Source: Bacteroidota bacterium (lineage in GTDB: Bacteria > Bacteroidota > Bacteroidia > Bacteroidales > Prolixibacteraceae). Taken from it: DNA of 13,045 nucleotides. A program made the position numbers and the translations under genes. The stretch lies in NCBI GenBank assembly GCA_030706665.1, contig JAUZOB010000061.1, positions 1 through 13,045 on the forward strand, read 5' to 3'. Numbering within the stretch: the stretch's first letter is position 1; every line of letters starts with the position of its first letter. Of the stretch, positions 6,568-13,045 are shown one piece after another. The notes beneath the pieces are model-generated. The model was not told the origin of the DNA, searched no databases, and worked only from the letters and a program-made list of their open reading frames with translations.

Positions 6568-7071
6568 ATGAAAAAATATATTGTAATGGTATTTGCACTG
6601 GTCTGCATATTGCAAATGAACGCAGTGTATGGACAAAAATCTCCGATAGGTGGTCTGTATAAATATGACTGTCAACTAATCAGACTCTTAAATTCGAGAG
6701 ATTATACCTGGAGTCTCGAAGCAAGTTTTGATCCTTTGTTTTTTAAAGCTATCGAAATCAATAAAGTGTCCTTGAATGACGGTGCCTTTAAAAAGATACT
6801 TGAACCCGCATACCCAACCGATAAACAGATCGTATATACTGCTCCCAAAGATACTCTCGGCTGGTTCAATCTCGAAGTCTATTATATTCACAATGGCACT
6901 AACTATTACTACAATATCTGTCCGGCTTATAACCATGACCTGATATTTTCAAGGAAAATATTAACAGAGACAGCAACACATTTAAGAGTTGCCTATTCCA
7001 CAAAGCACAATACGATTCAGGGGCACAAATATGACGTTATCCTGGATTTCGTTTGGAAGAAAAAAGATTAG
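6568..7071 (+). CDS. Secreted protein of unknown function, 167 residues
   Basis: I do not recognise this protein. Residues 1-22 form a clear signal peptide (MKK followed by a hydrophobic stretch), with a probable cleavage after VYG and before QK, so it is exported. The mature part of about 145 residues has alternating polar and aromatic residues suggestive of beta structure, only two cysteines (C35 and C118, which could form a disulfide), a tyrosine-rich patch TNYYYNICPAYN at 111-122, and a basic end, WKKKD. There is no lipobox. It is the only well-supported + strand gene here, stands alone, and is closed by a strong terminator, so it is probably a single-gene transcript. Its divergent position next to arsR-hgcAB gives no firm functional clue. 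Reality of the gene is supported by signal peptide, terminator and uninterrupted frame. Confidence 0.8.
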   Translation: MKKYIVMVFALVCILQMNAVYGQKSPIGGLYKYDCQLIRLLNSRDYTWSLEASFDPLFFKAIEINKVSLNDGAFKKILEPAYPTDKQIVYTAPKDTLGWFNLEVYYIHNGTNYYYNICPAYNHDLIFSRKILTETATHLRVAYSTKHNTIQGHKYDVILDFVWKKKD

Positions 7072-7088
7072 GAAAGAGCTTACTTAAT

Positions 7089-7124
7089 AGAAGAACCGGA
7101 ATAAATTCCGGTTCTTCTGTTTTT
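7089..7124 (+). terminator. Strong Rho-independent terminator
   Basis: A perfect 13-bp stem (AGAAGAACCGGAA at 7089-7101 with its complement at 7106-7118) and a TAAA loop are followed by GTTTTT. It lies 17 bases past the stop of the secreted hypothetical gene. The opposite strand lacks a T-run after the stem, so it acts on the + strand only. Confidence 0.93.
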
Positions 7125-7363
7125 AATCGGTCATAAAGAAACAAACCATTCTCCATACAAACAGGATTTATCTATAAAATGAAGATAATTGTCCATCCTT
7201 AGAATCAACATTAGTATACTCCGCTCCCAGACTGAGACAATGTAAATAGCCCAAATACTCCGTTCGGATCTTTAAGAGAGTAAAATCATGTTTTGAGGAT
7301 TATTAGCTGCAGTTATTAACAATATTCAGTTAGTGCAAGTACAAAGAGAAGTTATTGGACTGT
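7125..7363. other. Intergenic region between convergent genes
   Basis: Lies downstream of both the + strand gene and the haem operon. No terminator for the minus-strand hemH transcript was recognised. On the minus strand, 7299-7168 is a stop-to-stop frame of 43 codons without an ATG, containing LGYLHCLSLGAEYTNVDSKD. It could be the tail of a decayed gene or chance. Confidence 0.4.
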
Positions 7364-8386
7364 CTACAAACCATTTATCACTATTTGTTTCAGTGCTTCA
7401 ATCCACTGCGGGTGGCTATTCAGGCTTTCGACCAATGTTAACGTTTCTCCTCCATGATTTATAAAGAGTTGTTGGTATTCCTCTCCTATTTCTACTGTAG
7501 TTTCCAAACAATCGGTTGTAAACGAAGGAGAGATAACCAAGATGCTCTTAACCCCCTCGCGTGCTTTACTAATTATAATCTCATCCGTATAAGGAGTCAG
7601 CCAATTTTTTGAGATTCGTGACTGAAATCCAACTGTACACTTCGATTCCGGTAGATTTAATTCCTTACGCAATAAACGGGCTGTTTCGTAACAGGTCGCT
7701 TTATAACAATACCGACCATGCTCTGGAAATTGGTGAGTACAGTTGCATTCGTTCGGCGATATCTCCGGATGAATTTTATGAATGTGCCGATTGGGTAATC
7801 CGTGAAAAGAGAAAATGATGGCATCGTATTCTTCAGGTTTATAGGAAAGCGTCCGATCTGCATAGGCTTTGAAGAAGAGCGGATGAGCATAAAACTGGGT
7901 GATCATCCTGAGCTCTGGAATATAATTCCACTCCCCGATCGTTTCATACACAAGCTGTAATGCGGATCCTGTTGTCGAAGATGCATATTGGGGATACAAG
8001 GGCAGGAATATAATCTTTTTATACCCTGATACCCGCGCCTCTTCTAAGACCACTTTTAACGATGGTTTCCCATAGCGCATTGCCATCAAGACCTCGTATT
8101 CTTCACCGAGCGAAGTTTGAAGCAGACAACAGGCCTCCCGGGTTCGGGAGAGAAGTGGTGAACCGGCCTTGGTCCATAATCGTTGGTATAATTTAGCAGA
8201 TTTGGGTGCCCGAAAAGGAACGATTATCAGGTTTACCAAGGCCTTTCGCAATAAAGAAGGAAGGTCAATAACTCTGGGATCATTCAAAAATTCGGATAAA
8301 TAACGGCGTACCTGCTTTACCTCAGGGTTGTCAGGCGATCCGACATTTATCAGGATTACCGCTGTTTTATCCGAATCAAGCTTCAT
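7364..8386 (-). CDS. hemH: Ferrochelatase HemH
   Basis: A 340-residue ferrochelatase, the last haem step: insertion of Fe(II) into protoporphyrin IX (coproporphyrin III in the alternative Gram-positive route). Visible family features are the N-terminal TAVILINVGSPDNPEVKQVRRYL, the metal-site histidine H195 in FSFHGLPNRHI, GFQSRISKNWLTPYTDE (253-269), and the acidic segment TTDCLETTVEIGEE (290-303) with E295. Cysteines around 214-232 (ECNCTH, YCYKATC) resemble those in other Bacteroidota and some proteobacterial enzymes, but no classic C-terminal 2Fe-2S domain is present. The ATG follows the hemG stop with no gap (TAAATG), implying translational coupling. Because HemN precedes it in the operon, protoporphyrin IX is the likelier substrate. 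It is the last gene of the operon. Confidence 0.96.
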   Translation of the reverse strand: MKLDSDKTAVILINVGSPDNPEVKQVRRYLSEFLNDPRVIDLPSLLRKALVNLIIVPFRAPKSAKLYQRLWTKAGSPLLSRTREACCLLQTSLGEEYEVLMAMRYGKPSLKVVLEEARVSGYKKIIFLPLYPQYASSTTGSALQLVYETIGEWNYIPELRMITQFYAHPLFFKAYADRTLSYKPEEYDAIIFSFHGLPNRHIHKIHPEISPNECNCTHQFPEHGRYCYKATCYETARLLRKELNLPESKCTVGFQSRISKNWLTPYTDEIIISKAREGVKSILVISPSFTTDCLETTVEIGEEYQQLFINHGGETLTLVESLNSHPQWIEALKQIVINGL

Positions 8387-9757
8387 TTAGCTATTCTGTT
8401 TAATAATTTCTTCAGCAACAAGCCTCCCTTGTTTGATGCGGTCGGCCATTCCGATTCCGTCTCTGATATTCCCGGCCAGGAACAATCCGGGGTATTGCTT
8501 TTCGATTGAAGCAATCGCCTCAAGCTTATCTTTAGAATCGATGCCATATTGTGGAATGGCATGCTCATAGCGGTGGATTTCCAACAAATCAGGATTAAAC
8601 TGGTCTATTTTCATCATCTCTTTAACCGAATTTCTGATAATGTCGATAATTTCATCGTCCGATAAATCAACAAGATGAGACTTCCGCATTCCACCCAGGA
8701 AGATCGAAAGAAGTGCACCTTCTTTCGGAGCCCTGTCTTTAAGAAATGAAGATAAGAAAAGGACACCAAGAATGTCTTTATTTTCTTTTGAGGGAACTAA
8801 TCCGCCGAATGCCTTCAGATCAATTCCTTTCCATTGTTTAAAGCCTATAGAAACTTGTGCCACGCGAGCATATTTCAACCGATCGATCACATTCAGTTCA
8901 TCGGTATTCACAAAAGGAAAGAGCGTATTGAGAGCATAACTGCCTGCAGTATTCACGACATGGGTGAATCCATCTGCGACATTACTTCCGATAACAATAG
9001 CATATTGATCCCCATCCTGTTTAACCTGAAGATTTTCACAGCCGGTATGAATTCTTTCTGAACCGATTTCATGTACCAAAGCATCTATCAGCTTTGAGAG
9101 TCCGCCTTTTACAGAAAAGATCTCACGGGTGGCTTTCTGCATCCGTTCATCTTTGGGTTCCTTTTTCTTTTTAATAGAACCTTTGATGAAACTTCCATAA
9201 TTCTGCTCCAGATTATACAGTTTCGGAAGAGCATATTTTGGAATCAGATATTCAGGATCTCCCGAATAGATTCCCAATATAAATGGATCGACAGCATAAT
9301 CAAGAAAGCTTTTCCCCAAACGGCGTTTTACCAATGAGGCCAGATTCTCATCAGGATTAGTTCCCGGTTTACGAAAGGGCTCTCCCAGTATCCGGAATTT
9401 ATCGTACCATGAAAACAAAGGAGTTGTTACAGCACTGATCAGTCCAGAGGGAAGTGGCTGCCATTGATGTCCTTTCCATATCCAGCGGAATTTGGCATTG
9501 GAATCAGCAACTTCCAGTTCGCACAATCCATTTAAGCTTTCAAATAGTTCAACAGCTTCAGGACCTGACAATACACCAGTATTCGGTCCGCATTCATAAG
9601 TGAATCCATTCTTATGCATCGTACGGATTACGCCACCGATATGCTTATCTTTTTCGAAAACCTGTACTTCGATTCCTGCTTTAGCTAAGTAATAAGCGGT
9701 AGTCAAACCACTTAATCCGGCTCCTACAATGGCTATTTTCTTAGTTTCTTCTGCCAT
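8387..9757 (-). CDS. hemG: FAD-dependent protoporphyrinogen oxidase (HemY/PgoX type, often named hemG)
   Basis: A 456-residue flavoprotein that oxidises protoporphyrinogen IX to protoporphyrin IX. The N-terminal Rossmann fold has VGAGLSGLTTAYYLA (11-25) and the ribose-binding glutamate E35 in VFEKD, followed by GGVIRTMHKNGFTYECGPNT. The C-terminal FAD site YPGLFLAGNIRDGIGMADRI is the usual family ending. This is the HemY-like type, not the short flavodoxin-like enzyme that carries the name HemG in E. coli. It is three bases behind hemN and abuts hemH. Characterised relatives use O2; beside an oxygen-independent HemN, another electron acceptor may be used in this host, which is an inference. 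A coproporphyrinogen-oxidising (CgoX) role is less likely because HemN precedes it in the same operon. Confidence 0.93.
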   Translation of the reverse strand: MAEETKKIAIVGAGLSGLTTAYYLAKAGIEVQVFEKDKHIGGVIRTMHKNGFTYECGPNTGVLSGPEAVELFESLNGLCELEVADSNAKFRWIWKGHQWQPLPSGLISAVTTPLFSWYDKFRILGEPFRKPGTNPDENLASLVKRRLGKSFLDYAVDPFILGIYSGDPEYLIPKYALPKLYNLEQNYGSFIKGSIKKKKEPKDERMQKATREIFSVKGGLSKLIDALVHEIGSERIHTGCENLQVKQDGDQYAIVIGSNVADGFTHVVNTAGSYALNTLFPFVNTDELNVIDRLKYARVAQVSIGFKQWKGIDLKAFGGLVPSKENKDILGVLFLSSFLKDRAPKEGALLSIFLGGMRKSHLVDLSDDEIIDIIRNSVKEMMKIDQFNPDLLEIHRYEHAIPQYGIDSKDKLEAIASIEKQYPGLFLAGNIRDGIGMADRIKQGRLVAEEIIKQNS

Positions 9758-9760
9758 GCT

Positions 9761-11137
9761 TTAAACTGCTTTAGAAAATTTCTTATCCGGTGTTGTCACC
9801 TGACTGTCAAATGTTGCGGCTATATTACGCATAAAGAACCTTCCGGTTTCCGATACATGCAGCTCGTCACCATTAAAGTCCAGTAATCCGTCATTATGAA
9901 AGGCTTCCAGTTGTGATTCCTGGAATGGAATCTGGTTCTTTAGCTCTCCAAAAGTAATACCAAACGCATTTGCTGTTTCGTTCAACGAAAGATACTGATT
10001 ACACATGATTTCATTGATAATATGACGGGTAATCTTCTCTTTCACTGATAACTTATATCCTTTCTCAGTTGCAAGCTCTCCTCTGTTGATCGTTTCGATA
10101 TACGATTCTACAGTATGGACATTCTGTGCATAAGCACTTTCCATCTGACTGATGCTGGTGGATCCGAATGCATAAACCTGTCCGGTTGTTTCACGGGTGC
10201 AATATCCCTGGAAGTTACGATGCAACTTCCTATTTTTAAGAGCAATGCTTAACTCGTCAGTTTCAAGAGCATAATGGTCAAGTCCGATCGGGACATACCC
10301 GCTCCCTTTAAGCATGCTCCAGGAAGCACCGAACATTTCAAGCTTTTGGTCTGCATTAGGCAGCCCTGATTTTTCGAGTATCTTTTGTGCACTCTTAAAC
10401 CAAGGGACATGGGCATATGAAAAAGTAACCATGCGATCGGACCTTATTTCCAACGCCTTCTCAATATTGCGGATAAACGATTCTTTTGTTTGATACGGGA
10501 GTCCGTAAATAAAATCGAGATTTACGGAGGTACCCTCATTCGATTTGATCATTCGGGTTAACTCATCTATGGGGATATGGGGAATTTCACGGTTCACTGT
10601 TTTCAGCACACGATCCTCAAAATCCTGTACGCCCAGGCTGAACCGGTTAAACCCGAAACGGATAAGCTGTTCGATATAGTGTTGATCCAGGTTGGCAGGA
10701 TTGCACTCGATCGCAATTTCAGGTTTATCGATCAATGAAAAAGTAGATTTTAATTGTCCGATCAGTTCTCCGATATACTCCACCGGAAGAAAGTTAGGAG
10801 TGCCCCCTCCCAGATGAATCTGAGAAACTTTCCGAGTGTGGTCCAGAAGTCGTTGCATCATATCGATCTCTTTTTTCAGGGCATCGACATAACTCCGCAT
10901 CAGATCTCTATTATGAGAAATATGCGTATTGCACCCACAATAAAAACATTGTTGGGGACAAAACGGGAGGTGCAGGTAAATTGAAATATTTTGAGGAGAT
11001 TCATGATTAGAATCGATCACCGACTGCCGGAATTCTTCCCGACTAAATGATTCACTGAAGAAGTTTGCCGGCGGATAACTGGTATACCGGGGAACCGGCA
11101 CATTATATTTTTCAAGCAGATTCTTAGGGATAATCAT
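9761..11137 (-). CDS. hemN: Oxygen-independent coproporphyrinogen III dehydrogenase HemN
   Basis: A 458-residue radical SAM enzyme that oxidatively decarboxylates coproporphyrinogen III to protoporphyrinogen IX without oxygen. The cluster motif is CPQQCFYCGC (C60, C64, C67, C69), the CxxxCxxCxC form of genuine HemN, and GGGTP (110-114) binds SAM. The N-terminal PRYTSYPPANFF and the later HRNFQGYCT are typical of true HemN and argue against the HemW-like chaperones. The C-terminal HemN domain (about 370-440) is complete. Its ATG follows the MFS stop directly (TAAATG), and hemG starts three bases after its own stop, so all are one transcript. It supports an anaerobic lifestyle. Confidence 0.96.
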   Translation of the reverse strand: MIIPKNLLEKYNVPVPRYTSYPPANFFSESFSREEFRQSVIDSNHESPQNISIYLHLPFCPQQCFYCGCNTHISHNRDLMRSYVDALKKEIDMMQRLLDHTRKVSQIHLGGGTPNFLPVEYIGELIGQLKSTFSLIDKPEIAIECNPANLDQHYIEQLIRFGFNRFSLGVQDFEDRVLKTVNREIPHIPIDELTRMIKSNEGTSVNLDFIYGLPYQTKESFIRNIEKALEIRSDRMVTFSYAHVPWFKSAQKILEKSGLPNADQKLEMFGASWSMLKGSGYVPIGLDHYALETDELSIALKNRKLHRNFQGYCTRETTGQVYAFGSTSISQMESAYAQNVHTVESYIETINRGELATEKGYKLSVKEKITRHIINEIMCNQYLSLNETANAFGITFGELKNQIPFQESQLEAFHNDGLLDFNGDELHVSETGRFFMRNIAATFDSQVTTPDKKFSKAV

Positions 11138-12343
11138 TTATTGATAGTTTTTTGAATTAAATAATAAAGGAAGAGCCATTAATACAAAGAGACAGAGTAG
11201 AACTTCGGTAATAAATAGTCCGTTATAGCCTGCATAATCAGCAATCTTTCCACTTAATATAGCGATTATCATACTACTGAGGTGTGTAATAACAATTTGA
11301 GTAGTGAAGTCGGATCCTTCTCTTCCTTTCCTTACTTTTTGCATTGCAATAGTATAGATGAAAACTGAGGACATTGCATAAGCCATCCACAAGAGCGCGA
11401 TCCCGATATAGATTTTCAGCATCGAGGTCCCGGTATAGCCTATAAAATGGAAATAATATGCAGCAATCAAATTGATGGCCGCAAAGAGATAAATAGCTTT
11501 ACTGAATCCCATTTTACGAATGATAAAACCAGCAGGTAATGACATGAGTACTCCTGCAGCAGTTCCAACGATCCCCGACATAAATCCGATTTGCTTCATG
11601 GAATAACCCAAATCGACCAGATATGGCTTCAACATGGTAAGTATTCCGATCAGTCCGGAATAGAAGAATAACAAGATGAGAGTGTGCTTTACAATTCCTT
11701 TTTGTCGGAAGAATGAAATGAATTCGAAAAAAGATACCTTCTTTGTTTCCTGCAGATCGTATGGTTCTTCGCTTCTACGTAGCAAGATCGGAACAATTGC
11801 AATCAGTACAAACCCGGCTAACCCGAATATCAGGCTATTCCATCCGAAATGGGTATATGCCATTAACAACAGACCGCTTCCTACGAGTGTACCGGCAAAT
11901 GTACCGGCTGATTGCATACTGCCTCCCAGACTTCTGTTCCTTTTCTTCAAGGAAAGGATAGCATAGGCATCCGTTGCGATATCCTGAGTTGCAGAAGCAG
12001 TAATCGCGATGAGCACCAAAGCAACAATCGTAGTGAAATCTGATTTAAGATTGAAAAAACCAATACAGAGAATGATCAACGCATAAAAAAGTTCGGAATA
12101 CAGAATCCATTTTCGATATTGACGAGTACTACTACTGGTACGATCCACAATCGGAGCCCATAGAAATTTAAGTATCCACGGTAGCTTGATCAATTGTAAC
12201 AGTCCGATTGAAACCAGCGAATATTTCTCCATTCGCATAATTACCGGGACAACCGTTGAAAAGAAACTCATCGGAATCGATTGAGCCAGGTAGAGACTCA
12301 ATATGGTTACATATTTTCCGGTATCTTTTTTCGAAAGATTCAT
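11138..12343 (-). CDS. MFS permease of the PAT/AmpG/RhtX-FptX type, probably iron-chelate or porphyrin import
   Basis: A 401-residue inner-membrane protein with about 12 hydrophobic segments. KLPWILKFLWAPIVDR (53-68) and TQDIATDAYAI (119-129) are the marks of the AmpG/acetyl-CoA-transporter-like branch of the major facilitator superfamily, which includes the siderophore importers RhtX, FptX and YbtX. It sits three bases behind a TonB-dependent receptor with siderophore-receptor features and directly before hemN. That pairing matches receptor/permease pairs for siderophores and argues against a muropeptide (AmpG) role. The substrate could be a ferric siderophore, haem or a haem precursor; sequence alone does not decide. 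The ATG at 12343 is the first plausible start and gives full length. Confidence 0.85.
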   Translation of the reverse strand: MNLSKKDTGKYVTILSLYLAQSIPMSFFSTVVPVIMRMEKYSLVSIGLLQLIKLPWILKFLWAPIVDRTSSSTRQYRKWILYSELFYALIILCIGFFNLKSDFTTIVALVLIAITASATQDIATDAYAILSLKKRNRSLGGSMQSAGTFAGTLVGSGLLLMAYTHFGWNSLIFGLAGFVLIAIVPILLRRSEEPYDLQETKKVSFFEFISFFRQKGIVKHTLILLFFYSGLIGILTMLKPYLVDLGYSMKQIGFMSGIVGTAAGVLMSLPAGFIIRKMGFSKAIYLFAAINLIAAYYFHFIGYTGTSMLKIYIGIALLWMAYAMSSVFIYTIAMQKVRKGREGSDFTTQIVITHLSSMIIAILSGKIADYAGYNGLFITEVLLCLFVLMALPLLFNSKNYQ

Positions 12344-12346
12344 GCC

Positions 12347-13045
12347 TTAAAACTTATAAATTAAATTAACTCCTAAGGTAACGGGTTTTCCAATCTGTAC
12401 ATAGGATCGTCCGAGCGCTTGGAAATAGTATGAATTGTAATTTGCATTCAATAAATTTTTACCCCAGACACCAAACTCGACATTCCCTTTTACTGCGGTA
12501 ATACGACCATTTAGTAATCCGTAGTAATTCTGCCATGCACTGTTTGCTTCATTCCAATAAATTTTTCCAAATCCCTGGTAGCTGGTATTAAATCTGATTT
12601 CATCCAGACATTTATTATTGAGCACATAAACATAGTTTACTCCTGTATTGATGGTGTACTTCGGAGCATATGGCAAAACATTATTGCTGTAATCTGTTTT
12701 AGAATCTTTTACATTATCTACAAATTTTGTGTCATTATATCCTGCCGTAAACCAGGTTGTCAAATGTTCGACCGGAAGATATTTAATTTCAAGCTCAATG
12801 CCCTCATTCCTTGATTTACCTGCATTGGTCGTTATTGACCCTATTCCGCCCGGAGCAGTTTGGGTGATCTGCTGGTTTTTCCAGTCAATATAGAAAACAC
12901 AGAAGTTTGTATATAGCCGGTTATTGAACCATTTAGACTTTACTCCGGCTTCATAATTCCAGCTGCTCTCTGGTTTGAAAGAACGGTTTTCTTCATTCGT
13001 AAATGAAGTATTAAACCCTCCGGCATTATAGCCTCTTGCAACAGA
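12347..13045 (-). CDS. TonB-dependent outer-membrane receptor, C-terminal part (cut by window edge)
   Basis: The frame is open from the right edge to the TAA at 12347-12349; 232 residues are present, all from the C-terminal beta-barrel. The segment begins SVARGYNAGGFNTSFTNEE; the ARGYNAGGFN pattern is common in siderophore-type receptors (FyuA/pesticin-like). Then come alternating strands such as NYEAGVKSKWFNNRLYTNFC, NEGIELEIKYLP, GVWGKNLLNANYN and a C-terminal GVNLIYKF, whose final phenylalanine is the usual barrel-assembly signal. It is not SusC-like in the visible part. An apparent start at 12763 is only an internal TTG, because the same frame continues upstream with barrel sequence. It is the first visible gene of the operon; promoter, plug domain and TonB box lie outside the window. 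Confidence 0.9.
   Translation of the reverse strand, partial: SVARGYNAGGFNTSFTNEENRSFKPESSWNYEAGVKSKWFNNRLYTNFCVFYIDWKNQQITQTAPGGIGSITTNAGKSRNEGIELEIKYLPVEHLTTWFTAGYNDTKFVDNVKDSKTDYSNNVLPYAPKYTINTGVNYVYVLNNKCLDEIRFNTSYQGFGKIYWNEANSAWQNYYGLLNGRITAVKGNVEFGVWGKNLLNANYNSYYFQALGRSYVQIGKPVTLGVNLIYKF

Noticed and set aside
11676..11966. + strand frames opposite the MFS permease
   Set aside because: They are antisense to the transmembrane segments with strong coding evidence and have no motif of their own.
11138..12343. AmpG muropeptide permease
   Set aside because: Sequence similarity alone would allow it, but the tight link to a siderophore-type TonB receptor and haem genes fits the RhtX/FptX importer branch better.

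Overview
The window looks like a chromosomal piece of an anaerobic Bacteroidota bacterium, probably Bacteroidales or a close relative. The grounds are moderate-to-low GC, weak Shine-Dalgarno sequences, candidate promoters of the TTG-N19/20-TAnnTTTG kind, signal peptides ending in A-Q, and secreted glycan enzymes next to a TonB-dependent receptor. This placement rests on style, not on a marker gene. All genes except one secreted hypothetical protein and one doubtful mini-ORF lie on the minus strand.

Reading in + coordinates: (1) 1-4.1 kb holds carbohydrate and surface genes: a family 3 acyltransferase cut by the left edge, a secreted GH35 beta-galactosidase with a clear terminator behind it, and a secreted alpha/beta-hydrolase esterase. 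Between the last two lies a palindromic array of 11-bp-spaced ACCGTT/AACGGT half-sites. (2) 4.3-6.2 kb, transcribed right to left, is arsR-hgcA-hgcB, and it is the highlight. HgcA carries the diagnostic cap-helix motif NVWCAAGKG and about five C-terminal membrane segments. HgcB carries two 4Fe-4S motifs with the signature CMECGACALNCP and a terminal Cys-Cys pair. These two proteins together are the known determinant of mercury methylation. The ArsR-type regulator in front has several Cys residues, and a perfect 8-2-8 palindrome overlaps its likely promoter, so a metal(loid)-controlled, autoregulated methylation operon is plausible. (3) 6.2-7.4 kb holds a long intergenic region, one secreted protein of unknown function on the + strand and its strong terminator. 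(4) 7.4-13.0 kb is a very tight minus-strand operon (gaps of 3, 0, 3 and 0 bases): TonB-dependent receptor (cut by the right edge), PAT/AmpG/RhtX-like MFS permease, hemN, hemG (HemY-type) and hemH.

In region 4 the genes make a logical chain: outer-membrane uptake, inner-membrane uptake, coproporphyrinogen III to protoporphyrinogen IX, to protoporphyrin IX, to haem. No early tetrapyrrole genes are present. A scavenging-and-finishing route for a porphyrin, or joint iron uptake and haem completion, is inferred from the order and is not proven. No rRNA, tRNA, CRISPR array, insertion sequence or phage gene was recognised.
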